Source: Aquificales bacterium | GTDB lineage: Bacteria; Aquificota; Aquificia; Aquificales; Aquificaceae | Assembly (NCBI GenBank): GCA_015491275.1 | Contig: WFWF01000014.1 | Location: 1-8,358, forward strand | Length of the DNA stretch: 8,358 nucleotides | Direction: 5' to 3' | Shown: one piece after another, positions 1-6,657 of the stretch | Layout: each line of letters begins with the position of its first letter | How positions within the stretch are numbered: the first letter of the stretch is position 1 | Notes under the pieces: model-generated | Seen by the model: the letters and a program-made list of their open reading frames with translations, nothing else | What the model was told of the DNA's origin: nothing | The model's database searches: none | Made by a program: the position numbers and the translations under genes

Positions 1-321
1 AACACAATGCTTTGTATATGCTGTAGCTTTGAGTTCATTGTTAACAAATATTTTGTAGTCAAAGGAGAAGGTAAACCTTGTAATCTCTTTGGGGGTCAGG
101 TGAATTTCAAAGAGATCGTCAAAGTAAAGGGGTTTTTTAAAAACACATCGGGTTTCAAGAAGGACGACCTCAAATCCCTTGTCCCTTAGTTTACTGTAGG
201 GGTATCCCCTTTCCCTTAGGAATATATCCCTCGCCTCTTCAAGGTATCTGAAGTAGTTTGAATGATGAACAACTCCTTGGGCATCGGTTTCATAAAAATG
301 GACCCTTCTGCGGTATATCAT
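1..321 (-). CDS. YbgC/4HBT-family acyl-CoA thioesterase (3' end cut by window edge)
   Basis: The first 107 codons of a hotdog-fold thioesterase read from ATG at 321 leftwards and run off the window. The protein starts MIYRRRVHFYETDAQGVVHH and continues with SNYFRYLEEARD. This is the 4-hydroxybenzoyl-CoA thioesterase/YbgC signature; Asp13 in ETDAQG is the expected catalytic residue, and the HHSNYFRYLEEAR segment is the start of the long central hotdog helix. Family members hydrolyse acyl-CoA or acyl-ACP thioesters in the cytoplasm and are usually about 130-150 residues, so roughly 25-40 residues are missing. The ATG overlaps the fur stop as ATGA (318-321), so the two genes are probably translationally coupled and share one transcript. 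The substrate cannot be told from sequence. YbgC proteins often sit beside tol-pal genes, but that context is not visible here. Confidence 0.88.
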   Translation of the reverse strand, partial: MIYRRRVHFYETDAQGVVHHSNYFRYLEEARDIFLRERGYPYSKLRDKGFEVVLLETRCVFKKPLYFDDLFEIHLTPKEITRFTFSFDYKIFVNNELKATAYTKHCV

Positions 322-779
322 TTACTTCCTTTATTTTTACACTCACTGCATACACCGAATATTTCAAGCCTGTGGTTTATTGGAGTGAAATCATACTCCT
401 CACAAACCTGATCCTGAAGCTCCTCTATCTCCTGATCAACAAATTCTATAATCTTTTTACATTCAACACAGATGAGATGATCATGGTGGGATCTGCCCGC
501 CATAAACTCATATATGGTCCTGTTATTTATCTTTATTATCTCCCTAACCGCTCCGAATTCTTGCAGGAGTTTTACGGTTCTGTATATGGTTGACCTTGAC
601 ACGGATGTATTGTTCTTTGACAATATCCAGTTCACAAGCTCCTCAATCTCAAAATGACTACCGTAAGAGGCTATCAGATCTATTACTTCAAGTCTCGTTT
701 TGGTAGGCTTAAGGTTTTTATCTTTAAGGAATTTTTTGAAGCTATTTTTTATATGCTTCAATTCTTCCTTTGACATCAT
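318..779 (-). CDS. fur: Fur-family metal-dependent transcriptional repressor
   Basis: A 153-residue Fur superfamily regulator (Fur, PerR or Zur subtype). The N-terminal winged helix spans about residues 10-90, with the recognition-helix region SVSRSTIYRTVKLL at 59-72. It is followed by the regulatory metal motif HHDH (98-101) and two CxxC pairs, C104/C107 and C144/C147, that form the structural zinc site. ICVECKKIIEF is typical of the family. These proteins are dimers that bind AT-rich 7-1-7 palindromes when metal-loaded. Start: two ATG codons are adjacent (779 and 776) and neither has a Shine-Dalgarno site; a TATTAT -10-like hexamer on the minus strand at 797-792 would place transcription within a few bases of the ATG. 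An imperfect AT-rich palindrome at 791-805 overlaps that promoter and suggests autoregulation. The sequence does not settle whether the sensed signal is iron, zinc, manganese or peroxide. Confidence 0.93.
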   Translation of the reverse strand: MMSKEELKHIKNSFKKFLKDKNLKPTKTRLEVIDLIASYGSHFEIEELVNWILSKNNTSVSRSTIYRTVKLLQEFGAVREIIKINNRTIYEFMAGRSHHDHLICVECKKIIEFVDQEIEELQDQVCEEYDFTPINHRLEIFGVCSECKNKGSK

Positions 780-790
780 AGTAACATAAA

Positions 791-805
791 AATAATAACA
801 CTATT
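791..805. promoter_or_regulatory. Candidate Fur-family operator overlapping the fur -10 region
   Basis: AATAATAACACTATT is an imperfect 7-1-7 palindrome centred on 798, with five of seven arm positions matching. It lies in the 53-bp divergent gap between fur and accC and covers the minus-strand TATTAT hexamer (797-792) proposed as the fur -10 box. Fur-family regulators recognise AT-rich 7-1-7 elements and often autoregulate. The gap is AT-rich overall, so chance similarity is quite possible. Confidence 0.35.
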
Positions 806-818
806 TTGGAAAAAAACC

Positions 819-824
819 TATAAT
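819..824 (+). promoter_or_regulatory. -10 box of accC, predicted leaderless start
   Basis: A perfect TATAAT ends 8 bases before the accC ATG at 833, so transcription would begin at about 831-833, on or next to the start codon. No convincing -35 box lies 16-18 bases upstream, and no Shine-Dalgarno sequence stands between the box and the ATG. Both facts fit a leaderless mRNA. Confidence 0.6.
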
Positions 825-832
825 TGAATTAG

Positions 833-2188
833 ATGTTTGAAAAAGTTCTAATAGCCAACAGAGGAGAGATCGCTGTAAGGGCTATAAGGGCTTGCAAGGA
901 GCTGGGCATAAAGACGGTTGCGATTTTCTCCGAAGCGGACAGGGAATCACTTCATGTTATGTTGGCGGACGAGAGTATATGTATAGGACCTGCGGATCCT
1001 TCAAAAAGCTATCTTGATATACCTTCAATAATGGCTGCCATAGAGGTTTCGGGTGCTCAGGCGGTTTATCCCGGATACGGTTTTTTATCAGAAAACCCCA
1101 AGTTTGCCGACATTGTGGAAACAAGCGGTGTTAAGTTCATAGGTCCTAATCCGGAAACCCTTGAGCTGATAGGGAACAAGATGGAAGCCAAAAGGATGGC
1201 AAAGAAGGTCGGTCTGCCCCTCGTTCCAGGCAGTGACGGTCCGGTCAATGAGGAACAAGCCCTTTCCGTAGCGGAAAGGATAGGATATCCGGTTGTGCTT
1301 AAGGCATCCGCGGGAGGCGGGGGAAGAGGTATAAGGGTTGTTAATTCTGAAGCGGAGCTTATTGAAAAACTGCCGGTTGCAATAAAGGAGGCGGAGATAG
1401 CCTTCGGTGACGGGAGTATCTACATAGAGAAGTTTTTAGTTAATCCGAAACATATAGAGGTGCAGGTTATTGCGGATGAATACGGAAATGTGATTACATT
1501 AGGGGAGAGAGAATGTTCTGTTCAAAGGAGACACCAAAAACTTATTGAAGAGGCTCCGAGCAGTGCTGTAACGGAGAGAAAAAGGACAGAACTTGAAGAG
1601 ATGGTTAAAGAATTCTGCAAAGAGATTGGGTATGTGGGGGCGGGTACGGTTGAGTTTTTGATGGATGAAGACGGAAATTTCTATTTTATGGAGATGAACG
1701 GAAGGATTCAGGTGGAACATCCGGTAACAGAGATGGTAACGGGTGTTGATATAGTAAAGAATCAGATAAGGGTAGCTATGGGTGAAAGGCTTGATATAAA
1801 AAAGATTGTAAGAAGAGGGTATGCCATAGAATTCAGGATAAATGCGGAGGATCCCCTTAAGTTCATGCCGAGTCCCGGCACAGTTGAAAGACTTATATTC
1901 CCGGGAGGATTCGGTGTAAGGTTTGATACCCATATATATCAGGGGTACTCCATACCGCCCTACTATGATTCCCTCATAGGGAAACTCATTGTATGGGGTG
2001 AAACGAGGGAGGAGGCGATAAGCAGGGGCAGAAGGGCTCTTGAAGAGCTTGTCATTGAAGGGAGGGGCCTTGTTACTAATAAGGATTTTCACCTTGCTGT
2101 TCTCGGGAGGGAAGAGTTTGTTGAGGGCAGACACCATATAGGTCTTGTAGAGGAAATGTATGGAAGGAAGGCTGGTAACTTTTCGTGA
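833..2188 (+). CDS. accC: Biotin carboxylase (acetyl-CoA carboxylase subunit type)
   Basis: A stand-alone 451-residue biotin carboxylase, the usual length for AccC. It catalyses ATP- and bicarbonate-dependent carboxylation of biotin on a carrier protein. Visible motifs: the N-terminal FEKVLIANRGEIAVR; AVYPGYGFLSEN (77-88); the ATP-grasp glycine loop KASAGGGGRGIR (157-168); HQKLIEEAPSS (234-244); and the active-site segment EMNGRIQVEHPVTE (287-300), with the catalytic Arg291 and Glu295. One oddity is Gly290, where the family nearly always has Thr (MNTRIQVEHP). There is no Shine-Dalgarno site; a TATAAT box lies 8 bases before the ATG. No biotin carrier or carboxyltransferase gene is adjacent, so the partner is unknown. 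In Aquificota the same fold also serves 2-oxoglutarate carboxylase (CfiB) and pyruvate carboxylase, and sequence alone does not exclude these. The 3' end overlaps the next gene by 29 bases. Confidence 0.92.
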   Translation: MFEKVLIANRGEIAVRAIRACKELGIKTVAIFSEADRESLHVMLADESICIGPADPSKSYLDIPSIMAAIEVSGAQAVYPGYGFLSENPKFADIVETSGVKFIGPNPETLELIGNKMEAKRMAKKVGLPLVPGSDGPVNEEQALSVAERIGYPVVLKASAGGGGRGIRVVNSEAELIEKLPVAIKEAEIAFGDGSIYIEKFLVNPKHIEVQVIADEYGNVITLGERECSVQRRHQKLIEEAPSSAVTERKRTELEEMVKEFCKEIGYVGAGTVEFLMDEDGNFYFMEMNGRIQVEHPVTEMVTGVDIVKNQIRVAMGERLDIKKIVRRGYAIEFRINAEDPLKFMPSPGTVERLIFPGGFGVRFDTHIYQGYSIPPYYDSLIGKLIVWGETREEAISRGRRALEELVIEGRGLVTNKDFHLAVLGREEFVEGRHHIGLVEEMYGRKAGNFS

Positions 2189-3143
2189 CTTCATGAAATT
2201 TGCGGTTGAGCAATATTACTGTTCTCCCTTTGAGAAGATAGGTTCCGCAGGTGATTTTTTTACCGCTCCTGAACTTGATAGGGTTTTCGGATATACCTTG
2301 GCGGATTTTATCAAGCCTCTAATATCAAGATACAAGGAACCCGTTATACTTGAGCTCGGCGCTGGTACGGGCAAGATGGCTTATGACATACTTAGCTATT
2401 TTTATACCAGTGATCCCTCTTTCGCGGAGAGGGTTAAATACATTATTTATGAGAAGAGTAATTACATGACAGATATACAGATGAAAACCCTTGCGCCCTT
2501 TAAAAATGTTTCCTGGTTCACCTATCTTCCGGAGGTGGAAGGAATTGTTATTTCCAATGAATTTTTTGATGCCCTTCCGGTTCATGTTGTAAAAGGTAGC
2601 AAGGAGTTGTATGTTTCTGAGGACGGCAAAGAAGTGTGGATGGATATAAAGGATGAGAGGATAAAGGGTTTTCTTGAAAGGATGGGCTACGATAATTTAA
2701 AGGGCTACAGAATAGAGGTCCCCCTTGACGCAATAGAATTCCTGCAAAAGATAGGGGATGCCCTAAGGAGCGGATACAATCTCATTATAGACTACGGTTA
2801 TACATCCGACGAGATAAAGAACTTTCCGGAAGGTACGGTGGTGGGATACAGCAGGCACAGGGTAATACAGGAGAAACTTTACAGCATGGCTGGGGAGATA
2901 GATATAACCGCCCATGTAAACTTTTCTGCAATCATTGAGTACGGTAAGGATTTTTCCTTAGAACCGTGTTTTTTAAAAAGCCTTCGCGATTTCCTCATGG
3001 ACTCTTCACTCTTTATTAAAAATCTTTTAACCCTTAACGCATCCCAATCACCGGAAGAGATTGAAAGATTCACGAGGCTTAAGACAATGCTTGTCAGTAT
3101 GGGGGATAGATTTAAGGTCTTGCTTCAGCGTAAAAGACATTGA
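2160..3143 (+). CDS. SAM-dependent methyltransferase, COG1565/NDUFAF7 (MidA) family
   Basis: A 327-residue class I methyltransferase of the COG1565 (DUF185) family, whose eukaryotic member NDUFAF7/MidA methylates an arginine of a respiratory complex I subunit. Supporting motifs: SPFEKIGSAGDFFTAPEL (22-39), a family hallmark; the SAM-binding glycine loop VILELGAGTGK (62-72); SNEFFDALPVHVV (132-144); LIIDYGY (208-214); and DITAHVNFSAI (248-258). The protein is slightly short for the family (usually about 350-380). The start at 2160 lies inside the end of the biotin carboxylase gene and is preceded by AGAGGA (2149-2154), a reasonable Shine-Dalgarno site 5 bases away; no other in-frame start is better placed. 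The bacterial substrate is not established, and a role in complex I assembly is only an analogy with the eukaryotic family. Confidence 0.88.
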   Translation: MEGRLVTFRDFMKFAVEQYYCSPFEKIGSAGDFFTAPELDRVFGYTLADFIKPLISRYKEPVILELGAGTGKMAYDILSYFYTSDPSFAERVKYIIYEKSNYMTDIQMKTLAPFKNVSWFTYLPEVEGIVISNEFFDALPVHVVKGSKELYVSEDGKEVWMDIKDERIKGFLERMGYDNLKGYRIEVPLDAIEFLQKIGDALRSGYNLIIDYGYTSDEIKNFPEGTVVGYSRHRVIQEKLYSMAGEIDITAHVNFSAIIEYGKDFSLEPCFLKSLRDFLMDSSLFIKNLLTLNASQSPEEIERFTRLKTMLVSMGDRFKVLLQRKRH

Positions 3144-3148
3144 TTACT

Positions 3149-3154
3149 TATAAT
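3149..3154 (+). promoter_or_regulatory. -10-like box before the JAMM protease gene, predicted leaderless start
   Basis: A perfect TATAAT lies 7 bases before the ATG at 3162, inside the 18-base gap after the methyltransferase stop. No Shine-Dalgarno sequence separates it from the ATG. The geometry matches the accC start. No clear -35 box is visible. Confidence 0.5.
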
Positions 3155-3161
3155 CTTTTCT

Positions 3162-3578
3162 ATGCTGAGAATAAGGGGAAAGGCTTTGCAGAAGATCATT
3201 GAGCAGGCGGAAAGAGACTATCCCTATGAAACCTGCGGACTCTTGCTGGGTAAAATTGACCGCAATGTTAGGACCGTCTTCGGGGCTTATGAAACACCTA
3301 ATAAAAATCCCGACAGAAAGCACGACAGATATGAGATAGATCCAAAGGATTATATAAAAGCGGAGGATAAAGCGAGGGAATTTAATCTTGAAATTGTCGG
3401 CGTTTACCATTCCCATCCTGACCATCCTGATAAACCTTCCAAGTTTGATGAGGAGAGGGCTTTCCCTGATCTGTCCTATATAATACTTTCCGTTAATAAA
3501 GGTAAGGTTACATCTTACAGAAGCTGGGAGCTTGTTAACGGAAAGTTTGTTGAAGAGGAGATGTACATATTCGGTTAA
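3162..3578 (+). CDS. JAMM (MPN+, M67 family) zinc metalloprotease
   Basis: A 138-residue single-domain JAB1/MPN/Mov34 metalloenzyme. The complete JAMM zinc site is visible: Glu23 in ETCGLLLG, then H83-S-H85-P with S93 and D96 (HSHP...PSKFD), matching E-x(n)-H-S-H-x7-S-x2-D. The flanking GVYHSHPDHPDKPS and the LSYIILSV strand are typical of small bacterial stand-alone JAMM proteins. Related enzymes such as mycobacterial Mec cleave cysteine or the C-terminal tail from ubiquitin-like sulfur carrier proteins (ThiS, MoaD and CysO types), so sulfur-carrier processing is the likely role. No sulfur-carrier gene is adjacent to support this directly. The protein is cytoplasmic, with no signal peptide. 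The ATG has no Shine-Dalgarno site but a TATAAT box 7 bases upstream. Confidence 0.87.
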   Translation: MLRIRGKALQKIIEQAERDYPYETCGLLLGKIDRNVRTVFGAYETPNKNPDRKHDRYEIDPKDYIKAEDKAREFNLEIVGVYHSHPDHPDKPSKFDEERAFPDLSYIILSVNKGKVTSYRSWELVNGKFVEEEMYIFG

Positions 3579-3581
3579 AAT
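3576..3581 (+). promoter_or_regulatory. -10-like box before gatC, possible leaderless start
   Basis: TAAAAT lies 6 bases before the gatC ATG at 3588 and overlaps the stop codon of the preceding gene (3576-3578). No Shine-Dalgarno sequence is close to the ATG. It is weaker than the accC and JAMM boxes, and AT-rich chance similarity is possible. It is listed because it repeats the same arrangement. Confidence 0.35.
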
Positions 3582-3587
3582 ATTACT

Positions 3588-3875
3588 ATGAGTATTGATA
3601 TAGAAACAGTAAAAAAGGTAGCCCATCTTGCCCGTTTGGATCTTAAAGAGGAGGAGTTGGAAATTCTTTCTTCCCAGATGGTGGATATTGTTGATTTTGT
3701 TAATCAGTTGGCGGAGCTTGACACGGAAAATGTTGAACCCTATATTCATACTGTTAGTGAAACACCCATGAGGGAAGATAAGAAGGGAGATACCCTTGAA
3801 AGGGAAAAGGCTTTAATGAATGCACCCGAGAGGGAGAAGGGGTTCTTTGTGGTGCCGAGGATAGTGGAGATATAA
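3588..3875 (+). CDS. gatC: Asp-tRNA(Asn)/Glu-tRNA(Gln) amidotransferase subunit C
   Basis: A 95-residue GatC, a normal length. GatC is the small clamp-like subunit of the GatCAB transamidase, which converts mischarged Glu-tRNA(Gln) and/or Asp-tRNA(Asn) to Gln-tRNA and Asn-tRNA in the cytoplasm. Visible family features: the N-terminal helix VKKVAHLARLDLKEEEL (9-25), the helix containing DFVNQLAELDTENVEP, and the conserved tail NAPEREKGFFVVPRIVEI, where NAPE...FxVPxI(V/L)E is diagnostic. gatA and gatB are not adjacent, as is usual when the subunits are scattered in Aquificota-like genomes. The gene is 9 bases after the JAMM gene and ends 1 base before recA. It lacks a Shine-Dalgarno site. Confidence 0.95.
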   Translation: MSIDIETVKKVAHLARLDLKEEELEILSSQMVDIVDFVNQLAELDTENVEPYIHTVSETPMREDKKGDTLEREKALMNAPEREKGFFVVPRIVEI

Positions 3876-3876
3876 T

Positions 3877-4878
3877 ATGGAGACCGTTGAAAAGAAAAAG
3901 GCTTTTCAGACTTCCCTTGCCCATATAGAAAGGCGTTTCGGAAAGGGAGCTATAATGCCCTTAGGGGCGAGGGAAGGTATAAGGGTTGAGACCATATCAA
4001 CGGGGTCAATAGCCCTTGATCTTGCTACCGGCATAGGCGGAATACCCCGCGGGAGGATAACGGAGCTTTTCGGTCATGAATCTTCCGGTAAAACCACAAT
4101 AGCCCTTCATGTTATTGCGGAGGCTCAGAAGGACGGAGGTATAGCAGTATTTATTGATGCGGAGCATGCCCTTGATCCTTCTTATGCCAAAAGGATAGGT
4201 GTTAATACAGAGGAGCTTTATATATCCCAGCCCGATTACGGTGAACAAGCCCTTGAAATTGTTGAAAATCTTATAAACAGCGGTGCGGTTGATGTGATTG
4301 TGGTGGATTCGGTGGCTGCCCTTGTCCCGAAGGAGGAACTTGAAGGCAAGATGGAAGATACTAAGGTTGCAATGCAGGCAAGGTTGATGTCCCAAGCATT
4401 AAGGAAACTGAAGGGGATAGTCCACAGGAGTAACACAGCCCTAATATTCATAAATCAGATAAGGGAAAAGATAGGGGCTTACGGTAATCCGGAAACAACA
4501 CCGGGAGGAAGGGCACTTAAGTTCTTTGCGGATATGAGGATTGAGGTAAGAAGGGGACCGGATATTAAGGACGGAGAGAGGCGGATAGGCAACAGGGTGA
4601 GGGTAAAGATAGTTAAGAACAAGCTCGCACCCCCCTTCCAGGAGGCTGAGTTTGATATCATTTATGGTGAAGGCATCTCTAAGATCTCCGATATTGTGGA
4701 CACCGCGGTTGAGAGGAAGGTTATAACAAGAAGCGGTTCGTGGTACAGTTACGGGGAGGTGAGACTTGGTCAGGGAAGAGAACAGGTTAAAAAATTCCTC
4801 CTTGAAAACGAAGATATACTTGAGGAGGTCAGAAGGAAGCTATTGGAGGTCTCCGGTCTTGCTTCAGTTGATACTTAA
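3877..4878 (+). CDS. recA: Recombinase RecA
   Basis: A complete 333-residue RecA, the ATP-dependent strand-exchange protein of homologous recombination and the coprotease of the SOS response. Visible features: Walker A GHESSGKT (66-73); the catalytic Glu96 in FIDAEHALDP; Walker B in VDVIVVDSVAAL (138-149); the MQARLMSQALRKL helix; and DNA-binding loop L2 from FINQIREKIG through TTPGGRALKFFA (191-218). The C-terminus is short (ends GLASVDT) and lacks the long acidic tail of enterobacterial RecA. The start has a real Shine-Dalgarno site, GGAG at 3866-3869, 7 bases before the ATG and inside the end of gatC. TATAAT directly abuts the ATG, but it contains the gatC stop and is too close to act as this gene's -10 box without shifting the start. 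The 3' end overlaps pilT by 20 bases. Confidence 0.98.
   Translation: METVEKKKAFQTSLAHIERRFGKGAIMPLGAREGIRVETISTGSIALDLATGIGGIPRGRITELFGHESSGKTTIALHVIAEAQKDGGIAVFIDAEHALDPSYAKRIGVNTEELYISQPDYGEQALEIVENLINSGAVDVIVVDSVAALVPKEELEGKMEDTKVAMQARLMSQALRKLKGIVHRSNTALIFINQIREKIGAYGNPETTPGGRALKFFADMRIEVRRGPDIKDGERRIGNRVRVKIVKNKLAPPFQEAEFDIIYGEGISKISDIVDTAVERKVITRSGSWYSYGEVRLGQGREQVKKFLLENEDILEEVRRKLLEVSGLASVDT
4845..4849 (+). promoter_or_regulatory. Ribosome binding site that fixes the pilT start at TTG
   Basis: GGAGG at 4845-4849 lies 9 bases before the in-frame TTG at 4859. PilT homology begins at that TTG (LLQLILKKAVEIGASDVHIK). The longer in-frame extension to an ATG at 4766 lies wholly inside recA and has no PilT-like content. 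Confidence 0.75.
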
Positions 4879-5962
4879 AAAGGCTGTTGAGATAGGAGCA
4901 TCGGATGTACATATAAAGATAGGCACAAGGCCCGTTTTCAGGGTCCATAAAAAATTAAGGATTCTTAATGATTTTCCTCCTATTGACAGTTCCGTGTTTT
5001 CCCTGTTTCTTGAAGAGGTGCTTGGGAAGAATCCCAAGAAGAAAATAGAATTTGAAGAATTTGGTGAGGCGGATACATCTTATTCACTTCCGGGTGTATC
5101 ACGCTTCAGGGTTAATGTTTACAAACAACGCGGTAGTGCGGGAATGGCTTTCAGAACTATACCTTTTGAAATACCGCGTTTTGATACACTGAATCTTCCC
5201 CCCGTTATGTTAAACGTTTCCCTTGAAAAAACAAAGGGATTGATTCTCGTCACTGGTCCTACCGGATCGGGTAAGTCAACAACCCTCGCCTCTATTATTG
5301 AGCACATGAATCAAACGAGGGAGTGTGTTATAGTTACCATAGAGGATCCGATAGAGTATCTCTTTAAAGATAAAAAATCCTTTATAATCCAGAGGGAGGT
5401 CGGTATAGACACATCCAGCTTTGCGAGGGGATTGAGGGCTGCATTGAGGGAGGACCCCGATGTAATAATGGTTGGTGAGATAAGGGATAAGGAAACAGCC
5501 CAAATAGCCCTTCAGGCGAGTGAAACGGGTCATCTCGTTCTGGCAACCTTACATACCCTTGATGCTAAGGAAACCATAAACAGACTTATAAGCATGTTCT
5601 CTCTTGAGGTAAGGGATCAGATAAGGATCCAGCTCGCTGAAACCCTTATCGCCATCTTTTCTTTGAGATTACTTCCGAGGGCGGACGGTAACGGTTCCGT
5701 ACCCGCGGTTGAGATAATGCTGAATACGGGAGCTATAAAGGAAGCACTACTTGATCCTGATAGGCTTAATGAGATTCCCACCCTTATAGAAAGGGGAAGG
5801 GCTGCTTACGGTACACAGACCTTTGATCAGCATCTTGAAGAGCTTTACAGGAAAAGATGGATTGATTATGAAACCGCCATATTGGCGGCAAGCAAGCCCA
5901 CTGATCTTGAGCTTAAGCTAAAAGGAATATCTTCCGGATCAACGGGATACGCTTCCTTCTGA
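4859..5962 (+). CDS. pilT: Type IV pilus retraction ATPase PilT
   Basis: A 367-residue PilT when started at TTG 4859, within the normal 345-370 range. PilT is a hexameric secretion-type ATPase at the inner face of the cytoplasmic membrane that depolymerises type IV pili for twitching and DNA uptake. With TTG as residue 1: N-terminal GASDVHIKIGTRP (13-25), Asp box TIEDPIEYLF (160-169), Walker A GPTGSGKST (133-141), Walker B PDVIMVGEIRD (200-210) and His box GHLVLATLHT (224-233). Arg-rich motor segments RGLRAALRED are present. The GAIKEALLDPDR...IPTLIERG region corresponds to the C-terminal AIRNLIRE retraction motif, here divergent. An in-frame ATG exists at 4766, but the extra 31 residues are encoded inside recA and look unlike the family. 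The gene overlaps recA by 20 bases and shares one base with cmk (TGATG). PilU, a close paralogue, is less likely but not excluded. Confidence 0.93.
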   Translation: MLQLILKKAVEIGASDVHIKIGTRPVFRVHKKLRILNDFPPIDSSVFSLFLEEVLGKNPKKKIEFEEFGEADTSYSLPGVSRFRVNVYKQRGSAGMAFRTIPFEIPRFDTLNLPPVMLNVSLEKTKGLILVTGPTGSGKSTTLASIIEHMNQTRECVIVTIEDPIEYLFKDKKSFIIQREVGIDTSSFARGLRAALREDPDVIMVGEIRDKETAQIALQASETGHLVLATLHTLDAKETINRLISMFSLEVRDQIRIQLAETLIAIFSLRLLPRADGNGSVPAVEIMLNTGAIKEALLDPDRLNEIPTLIERGRAAYGTQTFDQHLEELYRKRWIDYETAILAASKPTDLELKLKGISSGSTGYASF

Positions 5963-6624
5963 TGAAGATAACCATTGACGGACCTGCGGGTAGCGGTAAA
6001 TCAACGATAGCAAGGCTCATCTCTTTGAGATTAAAAATCCCTTATCTTGAAACGGGGACCGTTTACAGGGCTTTTGCCTACATACTTTTAAGGGAAAAGG
6101 AAAATGCGAATGAAGGAAGGGCTGTAAATCTCGTGAGGGAAAGACCCTTAGGGGTAAAAATGGATGTGGGTTCAATGGAAATACATTATAAGGGTAGGGA
6201 TATAACCGGTGAACTGGGAAGGGAGGATGTGGGAAGGGTGGCTTCAATTATAGCGTCTTTCCCCTCTTTTAAAGAGGAAATCAACAAATACTTCAGGGAG
6301 ATCGTAAAGGGTCAGGCTGTTATTGAAGGCAGGGATGCGGGTCTTTATATATTTCCCGATGCGGATATAAAGTTTTTTATTACCGCATCTCCTGAGGAGA
6401 GGGCTAAAAGGAGATGGAAACAGTTGAGGGAGCGGGGTGAAGAGGTTTCTTATGAAGAGATTCTTAAAAGTATAAAGGAGAGAGATGACAGGGATACAAA
6501 AAGGCCCAAATATCCTTTTAAGCCTGCGAAGGATGCCCTTATTATTGATACAACCAATATGACCGTTGAAGAGGTTACAACCCACATTTTAAAGGAGATA
6601 TACAGGTGTATCTCCAATATGTAA
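5962..6624 (+). CDS. cmk: Cytidylate kinase
   Basis: A 220-residue (d)CMP kinase, which phosphorylates CMP and dCMP with ATP in pyrimidine nucleotide supply. It opens with ITIDGPAGSGKST (3-15), containing the P-loop GPAGSGKS. The substrate region YLETGTVYRA (28-37) replaces the usual LDTGAMYRA, and IEGRDAGLYIFPDADIKFFI (121-140) replaces the usual GRDIGTVVFPDA. ERAKRRWKQLRERG (146-159) is the lid region, and RDDRDTKRPKYPFKPAKDAL with the IDTTNMTVEEV tail completes the fold. These changes keep the charged catalytic residues, so activity is expected. The ATG overlaps the pilT stop by one base (TGATG) with no strong Shine-Dalgarno site, implying translational coupling. This is the last gene of the packed housekeeping run, and no U-tract terminator is seen after it. 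Confidence 0.95.
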   Translation: MKITIDGPAGSGKSTIARLISLRLKIPYLETGTVYRAFAYILLREKENANEGRAVNLVRERPLGVKMDVGSMEIHYKGRDITGELGREDVGRVASIIASFPSFKEEINKYFREIVKGQAVIEGRDAGLYIFPDADIKFFITASPEERAKRRWKQLRERGEEVSYEEILKSIKERDDRDTKRPKYPFKPAKDALIIDTTNMTVEEVTTHILKEIYRCISNM

Positions 6625-6638
6625 ATGCCATTAACAGC

Positions 6639-6655
6639 TGTAAAGAGACTTTACA
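6639..6655. repeat. Perfect 17-bp palindrome, candidate activator site 1
   Basis: TGTAAAG-AGA-CTTTACA is a perfect 7-3-7 inverted repeat starting 15 bases after the cmk stop and about 150-167 bp upstream of the predicted sigma-54 start site at about 6806. Enhancer-binding activators of sigma-54 usually bind paired palindromes at roughly -80 to -200. No T-run follows, so an intrinsic terminator is unlikely. The binding protein is unknown. Confidence 0.5.
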
Positions 6656-6657
6656 AC

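Noticed and set aside
258..593. 111-aa plus-strand open frame opposite fur
   Set aside because: It is antisense to a clearly conserved fur gene, has no family-like content, and no ribosome binding site supports it.
1499..2194. 231-aa minus-strand open frame opposite accC
   Set aside because: Composition is unlike the organism's proteins (many Pro, Tyr, Ser), there is no recognisable domain, and it lies fully against conserved accC coding sequence.
3144..3749. 201-aa minus-strand open frame opposite the JAMM gene and gatC
   Set aside because: Both plus-strand genes are intact conserved families; the antisense frame has no start signal or recognisable motif.
3871..3876. TATAAT directly before the recA ATG as a leaderless -10 box
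   Set aside because: It abuts the ATG with no room for a start site at or before the codon, it contains the gatC stop, and recA has a proper Shine-Dalgarno site.
6639..6655. Intrinsic terminator for cmk
   Set aside because: The stem is AT-rich and short and no T-run follows; a protein-binding palindrome fits better.
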